A model generated the notes under the pieces. That model did no database searches. It was not told the origin of the DNA and saw only the letters and a program-made list of their open reading frames with translations. The position numbers and the translations under genes are program-made. From Candidatus Tityobacter terrigena (lineage in GTDB: Bacteria; Vulcanimicrobiota; Vulcanimicrobiia; Vulcanimicrobiales; Vulcanimicrobiaceae), in contig PMHO01000053.1 in the NCBI GenBank assembly GCA_003156715.1, positions 1 through 64,000 on the forward strand: a stretch of 64,000 nt of DNA. The letters run 5' to 3'. Positions 25,709 to 35,102 of this stretch are shown in pieces (positions within the stretch are counted from its first letter, which is position 1; each line of letters starts with the position of its first letter).

Positions 25709-26455
25709 TCACCGGTCGGTTGCGCTTCCTGCCAAAGTCGTCTGCGCGCTCCCGACGACTTCGACCCACTTCGGGTCGGGCGTAGCATCGGCGGCGCCGT
25801 ACTCGTCGTGCCAGTTCCACCACTCGTAAGGCGGGCTCTGGGGGTAACCCTCGGGCGAGTCCTCCCACTCTTCCTGGCGCCCCAGTGGCGTCGCGTCGAG
25901 GTAGCTCCAGGTCGACCCCATCGCCTCATCGCCGCGGCTGTTAATAAAATACGTGCGAAATACGCGGTCGCCGTCGCGGAAGAATACGTTGTGGCCGTGC
26001 CATTCGTCTACGCCGAAGTCGGCATCGAAGCTGTCGGTGATGGTGTACCACGGCATCTCCCAACCCATCCGCGCCTTGACGCGCGTGATGTCGGGCTGCG
26101 GGGCACGCGAGACGTACGCGAGCGTAGTGTCGCGCGCGTTCAGGTGGGCGAGGTTGGCGACCTGATCGGCCCCCAAGGAGCAACCGCGGCAAGCGTGTTC
26201 GGGCCAGCCGAACACGCCGGGCTCGAGGAAAGCGCGGTACACGATTAGCTGCCGGCGGCCTTCGAAGAGGTCGAGCAGGCTCACCTTTCCGTTGGGTCCG
26301 TCGAACTCGTAGGTCGTCTCCACGGCGACCCACGGCATCCGACGGCGCTCGGCGGCCAGTGCATCACGGGTGCGTGTCAGGGCTTTCTCTTTGACGAGCA
26401 GCTGCTCGCGAGCAGCTTCCCATTCTTGCGCCGAAACGATCGGTGGCGTTTTCAT
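25709..26455 (-). CDS. DUF899 thioredoxin-like protein
   Basis: 248 residues of the DUF899 family (thioredoxin-like fold). A CxxC pair lies in HACRGCSLG (Cys89, Cys92) after VYRAFLEPG. Conserved blocks follow: SRAPQPDITRVKARMGWEMPW and NVFFRDGDRVFRTYF. The N-terminus has the usual LL.KEK.LTR.RD.LAAERR.MPW. It is probably a redox-active cytoplasmic protein; the substrate is unknown. It lies between the ECF sigma gene and the tiny membrane gene, likely in the same operon. A second DUF899 gene is at 43177-43890. Confidence 0.87.
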   Translation of the reverse strand: MKTPPIVSAQEWEAAREQLLVKEKALTRTRDALAAERRRMPWVAVETTYEFDGPNGKVSLLDLFEGRRQLIVYRAFLEPGVFGWPEHACRGCSLGADQVANLAHLNARDTTLAYVSRAPQPDITRVKARMGWEMPWYTITDSFDADFGVDEWHGHNVFFRDGDRVFRTYFINSRGDEAMGSTWSYLDATPLGRQEEWEDSPEGYPQSPPYEWWNWHDEYGAADATPDPKWVEVVGSAQTTLAGSATDR

Positions 26456-26523
26456 TGCAGTCTTCCCTCGTAATGAGATCGTGGCGATTTGTGTCTCCCG
26501 CTATGAAGACGATCGAGCGCGAG

Positions 26524-27432
26524 CTAAAGATACGGGCGAAAGCGCGCGTCGCTCGCAATGTACGTCACGTAGCGGAAATCGCGAATCAGCGAAATCCGGC
26601 CGCCCGTCCATTCCAGCAGTGCGAAATACGCCGGCACCGAGCTTGATGAGGGGCGAAACATCGCAATAGCGGGAACGCCGTCGACGAAGCCCGCCTCCGC
26701 GCGGATGTCTTCGCTCTTGAGGATCTCGGCGTAGCGATCGAAGTACCCCGCGTCGGCGACCCGCCGCTGCACGAGCGACACCTGATCGAGTCGCGACTCC
26801 TCGCCGAGCAATGCACGAAGACCGACCCAATTGCGATCGTTGAAGAGATCCACGTATCGCCCGAGGTTCGCTCGTTCCTGCGCACTAGCGGATCGTGCGC
26901 GTTGCGAAATCGCGGAGGGCGCCGCTCTAGCGACGTTGGCGCGCGCCCGGAACAGCGCCGATTTGACCGCGCCGACGGACGTTTCCATCGTCACCGCTAC
27001 CTCTTCCAGCGAGTGCCCGAGGACGTCCTTGAGAATGATGGCGCCCCGTTGCGCAGGCGGCAGTTCGACGAAAACCGTCAGGGCCGCTTCGACGAGTGCC
27101 GGATCGACGCCGACCTCCTCGAGTTCGGCGCGATCGGGGAGGTCGCGAACGACATCCACGTTCTTTCTTTCATAGCGTCGCAGAAAATCCATAGCAGCGT
27201 TGTGCGCGATGCGGAAGAGCCACGGTTTCAAGTTTGGTGGCTCCCTCATCTGACCGAGGGCGTAATAAGCCTTCGCGAGCGTATCTTGGACGACGTCCTC
27301 GCCGTCGAAGACGGACCCGGTCATGCGAGCGCAATAGCGATGAAGCTCGGGGCGCACCTCGTCAACGAGTTGCATGAAGCGGTCCCGCGCTTCGGCCATC
27401 GCCGGCAACAGCGCAAGCGTGTCGTCTTGCAT
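26524..27432 (-). CDS. ECF sigma factor with C-terminal SnoaL-like domain
   Basis: 302 residues. Sigma region 2 is at about 20-90 (YCARMTGSVFDGEDVVQDTLAKA, then PWLFRIAHNAAMDFLRR). Region 4 is at about 125-180 (LPPAQRGAIILKDVLGHSLEE, then TSVGAVKSALFRAR). A C-terminal SnoaL-like extension (about 195-300) replaces an anti-sigma factor, as in the SigJ/ECF41/ECF56 groups, where the tail controls activity. ATG 27432 lies two bases after the SDR stop, so translation is coupled. It may control its own operon (SDR, DUF899, membrane protein). Confidence 0.88.
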   Translation of the reverse strand: MQDDTLALLPAMAEARDRFMQLVDEVRPELHRYCARMTGSVFDGEDVVQDTLAKAYYALGQMREPPNLKPWLFRIAHNAAMDFLRRYERKNVDVVRDLPDRAELEEVGVDPALVEAALTVFVELPPAQRGAIILKDVLGHSLEEVAVTMETSVGAVKSALFRARANVARAAPSAISQRARSASAQERANLGRYVDLFNDRNWVGLRALLGEESRLDQVSLVQRRVADAGYFDRYAEILKSEDIRAEAGFVDGVPAIAMFRPSSSSVPAYFALLEWTGGRISLIRDFRYVTYIASDARFRPYL

Positions 27433-27434
27433 CG

Positions 27435-28187
27435 TCAGCCGAGCGGCTCCACGCCTTGCCCGGTCACCTCGATCGCTGTAACGCCTTGCGCAACGTCTCC
27501 TCGCAAGGCGCCGACGATCGCGGCGCCTACCTTGTCCGCGTCGAGCGGTACTTTGAAACGTTTCATGAACTCCGCTCCCGAAATACCCTGCGACGCGCCG
27601 TAAGCCGCGGCCGCACCGTTCCCGATTTCCGTGCCTTCGATAAGTTGATGAGGTACGACGGCAAGAAAACGGATTCCCAGCTTTTTCTTGTCCGAAAGTT
27701 GCTGGGCATAGTTCGCGAGCAACCACTGCATGCGCTTGGCGCCGGCGTATCCTCCGGACAGCGGCGATCCGTCGATGGCCGCGCCGCTCGACACGACGAC
27801 GACCGTGCTACCCGGTGATAGCGGCATGGTGACCGAACCCTTGAGCAAATGAAACGCCGCTTGCGTGTCGGCGTTCCACGGCTCTGAAAAGGATTCCCAA
27901 GTCTGCTCTTCGAGTGGTGCCATGCGCGGGCGAGCGCCGGCTGCAAGGACGACGAATTCCGGCCGGAACTCGCGCAGCAAGTGCTCCGCGCCCAACGCAT
28001 CGGTCGCATCGGCTTGCAGCGTTTGCACGGGCGTCGCCACTTCGGCGCGCAGAGCGTCGAGCGCTTCGCCGCCTCGTGCGATGGCAATAACGTGAGCTTC
28101 TTCTGCAATCAGAGCCTTCACGGTGGCCCGGCCGACGCCGGAGCTGGCTCCGATAACGACTGCGGTCTTGCCTCGTATCGATGTCAT
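27435..28187 (-). CDS. Short-chain dehydrogenase/reductase (SDR)
   Basis: 250 residues. The cofactor motif is GASSGVGRA near residue 13, with the catalytic block SSGAAIDGSPLSGGYAGAK (Ser, Tyr-x-x-x-Lys). The usual NNAG is LAAGARP, a variant. AGGAGG lies nine bases before the ATG. It heads the minus-strand run with the ECF sigma factor. This gene order (reductase plus sigma with SnoaL tail) is of the kind seen for ECF41-like systems, whose targets are oxidoreductases or carboxymuconolactone-decarboxylase-like proteins. Substrate unknown. Confidence 0.87.
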   Translation of the reverse strand: MTSIRGKTAVVIGASSGVGRATVKALIAEEAHVIAIARGGEALDALRAEVATPVQTLQADATDALGAEHLLREFRPEFVVLAAGARPRMAPLEEQTWESFSEPWNADTQAAFHLLKGSVTMPLSPGSTVVVVSSGAAIDGSPLSGGYAGAKRMQWLLANYAQQLSDKKKLGIRFLAVVPHQLIEGTEIGNGAAAAYGASQGISGAEFMKRFKVPLDADKVGAAIVGALRGDVAQGVTAIEVTGQGVEPLG

Positions 28188-28402
28188 GGCGATCGTCCTC
28201 CTGCGTAGAAGACGTGTGAACGGGGGGCGAAAAGGTACGGCTCAAGGGGCTGGCCTAAGCCAAATATGCTTCGCGACGGGCAGCGTGGCGTTCATACCGT
28301 CCTTATGCAGCACTTTCGGCAGTCTATCTTAGAGCTAGAGGGAGGCAACCGACCCCAAGACTGAAAGCGGTCGAGATGCTAGGCCTCGGCTCGGCCGACG
28401 TC

Positions 28403-30985
28403 TTACAGATAACGCGCGTTTATTGGGCTCAGTGCGAGCTCTATCGCTTGCTCCTCGCTTAGCGCTGCGCCGTCCGCCATGCGGCGGTCGCACTCATTCG
28501 CCGCCAAATGAGTCGCGAGCACCGCGCGGAGTCGTTCGTATCCAACGCCTTCGGTCGGCTGCCGCGCTAGACCCATCGAGCGCAGCCGGGCATCCGTATA
28601 GCCGAGCAGCTTTGCGGCTCGCTCGGCTTCGCCGGATAGTCCCGCGATGACGGCCAGATGTTCGAGCGCGACGACGAGGCCGAACGGGTGCTGCCCGTCG
28701 CGCTGCTCGACCGCCTCGCGTGCGTAGGTTGCGGCTTCATCGAGCCGGCCGGCGGCAATCGAGTACGCCGCGAGATTCGAGTCCGTCGGCGTTGCTTCGT
28801 CCCGGTTCTTGAGATGGCGAACTAAACCGCGCGCTTGTTTGGCGAGTTCGACGGCGCGTTCGAAATCGCCGAGCGCGAACTCAAGCTCCGCCAAGTTGGT
28901 CAATAAGACGTCGCCGAGGGCGAATTCGGACCTTACGAGATTTCTGAAAGAATGGGAGTCAGGCCGGCTATCGCTGCCATCGGCGCCGTCGTCGCCGTCG
29001 CGGATGAAACACAACTCGAGTGCGTGTCGCAGAAGGTCGCGGGCGCCGTCGAGGTCGCCACGCAATCGCCGCGCCGTGCCGAGCGAATTCAGCGTGGCGA
29101 CGACGCGCCTCTCGTCGCCGAGCCGGCGGCAAATCGCGAGCGCCTCTTGCAGAGCCGCCTCACCATCGTCGAGCTCCCCGGCAAAGATCAACGCGTTGCC
29201 GTAGAGACGCAGAGCGCGCGCGAACTCACGCTCGTCCGGCGAAGCGCGATATGCCGCAACCGCTTGCTCCGCACACCGTCTCCGCTCGACGCCCAGCGGC
29301 AAGACTCCGACCAAGGCCAACGTCACCGCGGCTGCCAGCTCGGGCTTCCGTGCCGCGTCGGCGTAGGTGGACGCAGCTTCGAGCCACTTGCGGCCTTCCC
29401 GCGGCTGACGGATCGTCCAGTATCCGCCAAGTGTCGCGGCAATCGCCGCCCCAAGATCGAGATCGTGGCCATGCGCCATGCTCCAGTCGAGCGCAGCGCG
29501 CACGTTGTCCAGCTCTACCTCGACGCTCGCGAGCCATTCGAGGTCGGCCATCGTTTCGAGCGCGCTCTTGCTGCGCTCGGCGAACGAAAGACACCAAGTC
29601 GCATGGCGTCGCGCGACCGCTTCGGCCTCGCCGCTTTCTACCAGACGCTGGCGTGCGTACTCGCGCGTCGACTCGAGCAGCCGGTAGCGCTCGTCGCCGC
29701 CCGAGGGCTCGGCCACCACGAGCGATTTGTCGACCAAGGCGCACAGCAAGGCGAATATCTCCGAGGGCTCGAGCACGTTCCGCTCGGCGCCCGGTGCTGG
29801 GCCGGAGCAGACTTCGTCGGCCGCCTCGGGCGTCCAGCCGTTAACAAAAACCGATAGACGCCGAAACAGCAGCTGCTCCTTCTCTCGAAGAAGGTCGTAG
29901 CTCCAGTCGATCAGCGCCCACATCGTTTGCTGGCGTGGCAGTGCGGTTCGGCTTCCTCCCGTCAGCAGACCGAAACGCTCGTCGAGCTTTTGCGCGAGCG
30001 TTCGCGGTGCGAGCACGCTTACGCGCGCCGCCGCAAGTTCGATTGCGAACGCAATGCCGTCGAGCCGGCGACAAATCTCGCCCACCACCGGTGCGCTCTC
30101 GTCGCTCAGCCGAAAGCGCCTATCCGACGCCGCGGCCCGTTCAGCGAATAGTGTCACCGCGCCATAACGCAGCGCTTCTTCTCGGGCCATCACGGCGCGA
30201 TCCGGCGGGACAGCCAGCGGGGGCAACCGGTACGTTCGTTCGCCCCCGACGCGCAGCGCCTCGCGGCTGGTTGCGACCAACCGAACGTCGGGACAGCTGC
30301 GCAGGATCGCCTCGGCAACGCGTGCCGCCTCGGCGATGACGTGCTCGCAGTTATCGAGCACGACCAGCATTCGGCGGCGCTTGAGATACTGCAACAGCGT
30401 CTCAAGTACGGGACGCTCCGTTTGCTCCGCGACGTGGAGTGCCGACGCGATCGCACTGGCGACCAGCGCCGCATCCGCCAGCGGCGCCAGTTCCACGACC
30501 CACACGCCCTCGAACGCTCCACCGAGCGCGCCCGCCGCAAGTTGCAATGCGGTTCGCGTCTTACCGATGCCGCCTGCGCCGACGATCGTGACCAGGCGGC
30601 TCGTTGTGAGCAGCGCCCCGAGCTCGGCCAGTTCCGCCTCGCGCCCGACGAAATTCGTCAGTTGAAGCGGGAGGTTATTCGGTTCCAGCCGCTCGTCGGA
30701 TGCGGCGTCTCCGGCACCGGCCGAATCGAGCGGACCGAGCCTGGGGCGTTGCGTGCGAGCCGCCGCTGACTCCAAACGTCTTCGCTGCTCGGGTCCTAGC
30801 GCCAGGGCCTCGGCCAGCAGCGCGACGGTATCGCGATAAGGCGAGCGGCGCGCGCCGCGTTCCAGAGCGCCGACCGTGACCACGCTCATCCGAGCGCGTT
30901 CGGCTAAGGCCTCCTGCGACAGACCCGCCTCTATTCGGAACTGCCGGAGGAGCGTGCCGAACGCCGACCGGCCGACATCCTCCAT
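28403..30985 (-). CDS. XRE-type HTH regulator with STAND ATPase and TPR-like repeats
   Basis: 860 residues. The N-terminal helix-turn-helix is at about 8-65 (LLRQFRIEAGLSQEALAERA). The NB-ARC-like ATPase has Walker A GAGGIGKT (136-143) and Walker B MLVVLDNCEH (Asp211), followed by RLVATSREALRVGGE. The C-terminal half is helical repeats. This is the common predicted ATPase/AfsR-like regulator architecture in soil bacteria, but with an XRE domain instead of a SARP domain. GAGG lies just before the ATG. The target is unknown; the S53 peptidase gene lies upstream on the same strand. Confidence 0.87.
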   Translation of the reverse strand: MEDVGRSAFGTLLRQFRIEAGLSQEALAERARMSVVTVGALERGARRSPYRDTVALLAEALALGPEQRRRLESAAARTQRPRLGPLDSAGAGDAASDERLEPNNLPLQLTNFVGREAELAELGALLTTSRLVTIVGAGGIGKTRTALQLAAGALGGAFEGVWVVELAPLADAALVASAIASALHVAEQTERPVLETLLQYLKRRRMLVVLDNCEHVIAEAARVAEAILRSCPDVRLVATSREALRVGGERTYRLPPLAVPPDRAVMAREEALRYGAVTLFAERAAASDRRFRLSDESAPVVGEICRRLDGIAFAIELAAARVSVLAPRTLAQKLDERFGLLTGGSRTALPRQQTMWALIDWSYDLLREKEQLLFRRLSVFVNGWTPEAADEVCSGPAPGAERNVLEPSEIFALLCALVDKSLVVAEPSGGDERYRLLESTREYARQRLVESGEAEAVARRHATWCLSFAERSKSALETMADLEWLASVEVELDNVRAALDWSMAHGHDLDLGAAIAATLGGYWTIRQPREGRKWLEAASTYADAARKPELAAAVTLALVGVLPLGVERRRCAEQAVAAYRASPDEREFARALRLYGNALIFAGELDDGEAALQEALAICRRLGDERRVVATLNSLGTARRLRGDLDGARDLLRHALELCFIRDGDDGADGSDSRPDSHSFRNLVRSEFALGDVLLTNLAELEFALGDFERAVELAKQARGLVRHLKNRDEATPTDSNLAAYSIAAGRLDEAATYAREAVEQRDGQHPFGLVVALEHLAVIAGLSGEAERAAKLLGYTDARLRSMGLARQPTEGVGYERLRAVLATHLAANECDRRMADGAALSEEQAIELALSPINARYL

Positions 30986-31081
30986 CGACTACCTCATTCG
31001 CGAAGCCCGGGCTAAGCTCTACGCGCCACCGCACCTCGTCGCCTGGTGAACTGAGTAGAGGCAGCGCCTCGCTTTGGACCG

Positions 31082-32698
31082 CTAGCGCCCGAGGGCCAGT
31101 GCCCTGATGAGCGCGTCGCCGTTCGGTGAGCCGAATCCCGTAACGAGATCGAATCCGGTTTCCGCCGAATACTTTCCGTTGTAGCCCACGACCTCGTCGT
31201 GAAAGAGCTGGGAATAGTCTGACGCAGAACCGATCCTGTACAATGCGGGGTTCAGGAAACCGATAGGAGGCCGCTCCGTTGCTGCGGCATATTGATTGGC
31301 TAGGGCCATGAACCCGGCCCATAGCGGCGCGGCAAAGCTCGTTCCACCGACGTGCGTGTAACAGCGGCCGTCGAAACAACTGAAGTTGTCCGTATCCGCA
31401 TCGCCGGCAATATCCGGCACGTTTCGCAGCGTCGTCGAGCCGCCGTTCTGCGCGGTGATGAACGGCACTTGGTACTTCGGGATCGGGATTCCATCGGGCG
31501 ACGGGCCGCCGCCACTGAATTTCCAGCCTCTCTCGCTTCGCCAGGGACCGCCCGGACCGTGCGTCGTCAGGTCGGTTCCCCCGACTGCCGTCACGAGTTG
31601 ATCGTCGGCGGGCCAGACGACGCCTTTCTTGAGCCTGAAGCCATCGTCGCCGGTCGCAACGAAGAAACTCTGGCCTTGTGCCGCGAGTTCTTCGAAGATC
31701 GGATCGAGTGCCGTCGGATCCGGTCCCCACCCCCAAGAGCAGCTCAGTTGCTTGCTCGTCCCATCGCTCGCCATCTGATTGATGATCGAGACGTCGTTGT
31801 GGCCGACGTAGACGACGAGTTGCGTGAGACTGGGCGCCATCGAGAGCGCCTCCTCCATATCGAGGACTTGCTCGGAGTCATCGCACTTGCCGGTGCATTT
31901 CAGGTCCGCGCCGTTCACGGACTCGCCGACGATGGGAACGTCGTTCTCCTGACCAACCTGTGCGAAATAGTTTTCCACGTCGGCGATATTGTAGCCGCGA
32001 TATTCGAACAATCCTAGGGATTCGCCGGTACCAGCCAGCGCCGTGCCCCCGTAGTACGCCGCGCGGATGTCGCTTCCAACGAAGTTCCCCTGCGGCCCCG
32101 AGCCCGTGTGGATCTTCTCGATTCCTTCTGCTTGCGAGCCGCGCTCGACGCGAGCGACGGGCTGCACGTAGTCGTCCAGGCCCGAGATGTGCAGCACGGG
32201 TACGCCCAGAGCCAGCGTCGGCTCCCGGTCAGGCGCGTAGAACGAGCGTGGTTCCGTCGGATGGCGATAGAGTCCCATCCTGACGTCGAAGGCTCGTTCA
32301 ACGTCCGCCACCGTTCCCTGTACGTCGAGCACGCGCCGGTTCGCGACGAGGGCATGCGGACGCAGATGGTGAGCGAGGGCAAACCCTAGCAACGACCGAT
32401 AGTCCGACTGGGAGGGCCCGTAGCGCGCCGTGAATTGTGAGACGCTGAGAAAATGGCGGTAGAGCGGACTCGCGGGGTCGTTCATCGCGGCCAGAAGCGA
32501 CTGAAGCTCGGCCTCGTTTCGCGACGGGAGCGAGATGGTCAGTTCCATCATCTGCCGCGCCGGCAGCTCGCCGACGCGCGCTGCCGTTCCGCGCGCCACG
32601 ACGTCGGGCACGTGTTGTGTCAACGTCCGCTGCTGCACGAGGTCATTTGCGGCAAGCGGAACGGCCAGAGCCGCGAGCAACGTAAGCCCGAAAATCAT
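31082..32698 (-). CDS. S53 family peptidase (kumamolisin/sedolisin type)
   Basis: 538 residues. Signal peptide (about 1-17), an activation propeptide (about 25-185, including SPLYRHFLSVSQFTARYGPS) and a catalytic domain. The Ser-Glu-Asp triad is visible: Glu276 and Asp280 (SEQVLDMEEA), oxyanion Asp351 (ATGDDG) and nucleophile Ser454 (GGTSFAAPLWAG; most relatives have SGTS). The C-terminal VTGFGSPNG is typical of the calcium-binding end. Four Cys (268, 272, 441, 446) could form disulfides. It is secreted and expected to work at acidic pH. Confidence 0.92.
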   Translation of the reverse strand: MIFGLTLLAALAVPLAANDLVQQRTLTQHVPDVVARGTAARVGELPARQMMELTISLPSRNEAELQSLLAAMNDPASPLYRHFLSVSQFTARYGPSQSDYRSLLGFALAHHLRPHALVANRRVLDVQGTVADVERAFDVRMGLYRHPTEPRSFYAPDREPTLALGVPVLHISGLDDYVQPVARVERGSQAEGIEKIHTGSGPQGNFVGSDIRAAYYGGTALAGTGESLGLFEYRGYNIADVENYFAQVGQENDVPIVGESVNGADLKCTGKCDDSEQVLDMEEALSMAPSLTQLVVYVGHNDVSIINQMASDGTSKQLSCSWGWGPDPTALDPIFEELAAQGQSFFVATGDDGFRLKKGVVWPADDQLVTAVGGTDLTTHGPGGPWRSERGWKFSGGGPSPDGIPIPKYQVPFITAQNGGSTTLRNVPDIAGDADTDNFSCFDGRCYTHVGGTSFAAPLWAGFMALANQYAAATERPPIGFLNPALYRIGSASDYSQLFHDEVVGYNGKYSAETGFDLVTGFGSPNGDALIRALALGR

Positions 32699-32872
32699 TC
32701 ATTTCTCCAGTGCGCGAAAGCTGCTTCGCCTCCAACGTCGCTTCGCGCACCTACTCTGCGCTCCTCTGGCCGTGGAAAGGCCAATCTTCCATGCTCGCGT
32801 TAGCGCCGCAACGTTACCGTTTGCAGACTGACGCTGTCGAGCTACGCGTCAAACCGCGCGCGGGGGGAAGCT

Positions 32873-33529
32873 CTACGGGGTCACCGAGCGTTGCAGCGAA
32901 GGGGCGGCCGTATTCGAACTGGCACCTTGAACCCCGATGATCGGAACGTCAGGTCCTGCCGACGACGAAAGCACCCCGGTCAGCCGTGGGTCGTCGAACA
33001 CTTCGATTTGCCGCTTGAACGGCACGAAGCCCGAACGGATGTAGAACGACAGAGCGGCCGTGTGATCGAGCGTGCACGTGTGCACCCAGAACCGGCGGAT
33101 CGGCATCGACCAGGCGCGCTCGATGGCGCGATTCATCATCCATCGGCCGGTGCCGGTTCCGATCGCCTTCTCGGTCGTGCCGAAGAACGACAGTTCGCAT
33201 TCATACGGCTGACGGAAGTCGAGCTCCACCAAGCCGATGTCTTCGCCATCAGACCGGACGGAGTATACCTCGACTCGTTCATCGCCAACGATGCGCGCAA
33301 GTTCATCATCCAGCATGACGAGGCGCGAGAACCACAGATAGGGTTCCCCGATCCGGCGGAACAGAGCGCGATACCAGCCAAGGTCCACCGGCTTCGCCCG
33401 GACGAGAACGAGGGGCGAGTCAAACATCTCCGCGCGCAACAGCGGCCTTCCGAACATTTCGAGAGACGTCTGGACGTTTGCGACTTTGCCGGTAGCGAGG
33501 TCGGAGTAGCCGTCAGGCAGCGGCGACAT
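32873..33529 (-). CDS. GNAT family N-acetyltransferase
   Basis: 218 residues. The GNAT core is at about 70-170: VRSDGEDIGLVELDFRQPYECEL, then the acetyl-CoA pyrophosphate loop region GTGTGRWMMNRAI, then ALSFYIRSGFVPFKR. The pattern WYRALFRRIGEPYLWFSRL early in the chain is found in a subgroup of uncharacterised GNATs. It starts 18 bases after the S41 peptidase stop, so the two are probably co-transcribed. The acceptor is unknown. Confidence 0.82.
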   Translation of the reverse strand: MSPLPDGYSDLATGKVANVQTSLEMFGRPLLRAEMFDSPLVLVRAKPVDLGWYRALFRRIGEPYLWFSRLVMLDDELARIVGDERVEVYSVRSDGEDIGLVELDFRQPYECELSFFGTTEKAIGTGTGRWMMNRAIERAWSMPIRRFWVHTCTLDHTAALSFYIRSGFVPFKRQIEVFDDPRLTGVLSSSAGPDVPIIGVQGASSNTAAPSLQRSVTP

Positions 33530-33547
33530 CGGCCAGGCGGCTTTCTT

Positions 33548-34567
33548 TCAGCGCTGTTCGGACAATGACGACTCGAGGGCCTTGGCAGGATCCGCTCGAG
33601 CTTCGTCGATTTCTCGTAATTCACGACCGCTCTTGTCTGTGCGCTTGATCGATTGAAGCGCCAACACGTATGCACTCGACAGCGCGTCGTTCGCGCTTGT
33701 GGCGACGTCGGGTGCGATCCCGGTACCTTCCCAGTTCGTCTTCGTTACCGGACTGTAGGCGCGGCCGTTCGGAATGAAGATCGCAAACTGATCGGGGAGT
33801 GGCTCGAATCCACCCGGATTGGCGCCTCCGCCGGTCGTCTCGCCGACGATCGTGACGCGCTTGAGGTTATGCAGGTCGTACGTGAATTGCTCTGCGCACG
33901 AGAACGTCCAGCGGCTCGTGAGCAAATAGACGGGTTTGTTGAGGTAGAGGGCCCCTGGTACGTTCGGAGCGGTATACTGCTGTTGTTCGCTGGTCGTCCC
34001 GGTCTTCGGATCGCGCACGACGAGTGACGTTATTTGCTGTGGCTCGGCGAAAAAGTATCCCTCCAGCGTTTGCGCCAAGCGCGGATCGCCGCCGCCGTTC
34101 TTTCGTAAATCGATGATGAGGGCGTTCGTGTCGGCGAGGAAGGCCATCGCCGAGTAGACCGCGCGGGCGGCTCCGGCCTCGCCCGAGAACTGCCGGAAAT
34201 CTAAGTAGCCGACATTGCCCGGCAGCCGTTGCACCGTTTTGAAGAAATAGTTCTCGGATGCCTCATAACGCGCTTGCTCGGCGTCGTCCGGGGTCCCCAT
34301 TTCGACCATCGCCGGATCGAAGGGGTACATCAGCCGCACGTGCTTGTCGTGCGTCACCGTAAGAAGGTCCGCGTTGACGTTCGCGGCGAGTGCTTTCGGA
34401 TCGCCGATCGCGCGATACCCCGACTCTCTTTGTTCGAGCAGCGCGACAGCTCGTCTGGCGACGTCGGGAAAAACGTAGGCGTGAAATGCTCGTTCGGCGC
34501 CCGAAATCACTGAATCGACCTGCCCGGGCGTTAGCGTAACGGCGGCGAGGAGAACTGCGTAAACCAT
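33548..34567 (-). CDS. S41 family peptidase-like protein (C-terminal processing peptidase fold)
   Basis: 339 residues with a short signal peptide. The S41 core includes VGYLDFRQF, ALIIDLRKNGGGDPRLAQTL, the nucleophile segment TSRWTFSCAEQFTYDL (Ser in TFSCAE) and VGETTGGGANPGG. No PDZ domain is evident, as in the IRBP-like or tricorn-core-like subgroup. The start is placed at ATG 34567; GTG 34603 would add 12 residues without a better ribosome-binding site. Probably an exported serine peptidase. Divergent from the Lrp/AsnC gene. Confidence 0.85.
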   Translation of the reverse strand: MVYAVLLAAVTLTPGQVDSVISGAERAFHAYVFPDVARRAVALLEQRESGYRAIGDPKALAANVNADLLTVTHDKHVRLMYPFDPAMVEMGTPDDAEQARYEASENYFFKTVQRLPGNVGYLDFRQFSGEAGAARAVYSAMAFLADTNALIIDLRKNGGGDPRLAQTLEGYFFAEPQQITSLVVRDPKTGTTSEQQQYTAPNVPGALYLNKPVYLLTSRWTFSCAEQFTYDLHNLKRVTIVGETTGGGANPGGFEPLPDQFAIFIPNGRAYSPVTKTNWEGTGIAPDVATSANDALSSAYVLALQSIKRTDKSGRELREIDEARADPAKALESSLSEQR

Positions 34568-34651
34568 ACGTCTGAGCTTAGCGCAAAACCAGCCTTCGCG
34601 CACACTGTTTTCAGAAGGTTGGTTTGGAATATTGCAGAAGTTTTCGCAGCG

Positions 34652-35089
34652 ATGGACCGGGTTGACCGCGATATCCTCCGCCTGTTGGAGAAAGACGGGC
34701 GTATCCCATACACCGAGCTCGCCGAGCGCATCGGCTTGAGCCCGAACGCCACGTCCGAGCGCGTCAGGCGCTTGAAAGAGCGCGGGTTCATCCGCGGAAT
34801 CGTCGCGCAGATCGATCCTGCCGCACTTGGGTTGTCTCTGAGCGCGTTAATCGAAGTGAAGATGGAATCGACGACGACCGCCACGCAGTTCGAAGCACGC
34901 GCCGCGGCGACGCCGGGCGTCATCCGCGCGCTCACGACGACCGGAAGGTACGATTGGCTGCTCGAGGTGATCGCACGCGATCAAGCCGATCTCCATCGGA
35001 TCATCGAGGCGTTGCGCGCCGGCGGCCTGACCCGCGACACGAACAGCCGCGTGGTCGTAGCGGACCGCCGGTACGCGCTCGCCCGCTAG
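34652..35089 (+). CDS. Lrp/AsnC family transcriptional regulator
   Basis: 145 residues. The N-terminal helix-turn-helix is MDRVDRDILRLLEKDGRIPY, then LAERIGLSPNATSERVRRLKERG. The C-terminal RAM/ACT-like effector domain follows (LSALIEVKMES, then GRYDWLLEVIARDQADLHRII). The start at ATG 34652 matches the family; the frame is open 11 codons further upstream. It probably senses an amino acid. It is 13 bases upstream of the acetyltransferase gene, so those two form a unit, divergent from the S41 peptidase. Confidence 0.9.
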   Translation: MDRVDRDILRLLEKDGRIPYTELAERIGLSPNATSERVRRLKERGFIRGIVAQIDPAALGLSLSALIEVKMESTTTATQFEARAAATPGVIRALTTTGRYDWLLEVIARDQADLHRIIEALRAGGLTRDTNSRVVVADRRYALAR

Positions 35090-35102
35090 CGCATACGCTC
35101 CG

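Noticed and set aside
27433-27726. N-terminal extension of the ECF sigma factor
   Set aside because: It lies inside the SDR gene in another frame and is Arg-rich without homology; ATG 27432 fits the family.
28403-30985. Avs-like STAND antiphage protein
   Set aside because: The N-terminal helix-turn-helix and the AfsR-like architecture fit a transcription regulator; no effector nuclease or protease domain is present.
30675-31736. 353-codon minus-strand frame across the regulator and S53 peptidase genes
   Set aside because: It overlaps two well-supported genes in another frame and has Arg-rich composition typical of a shadow.
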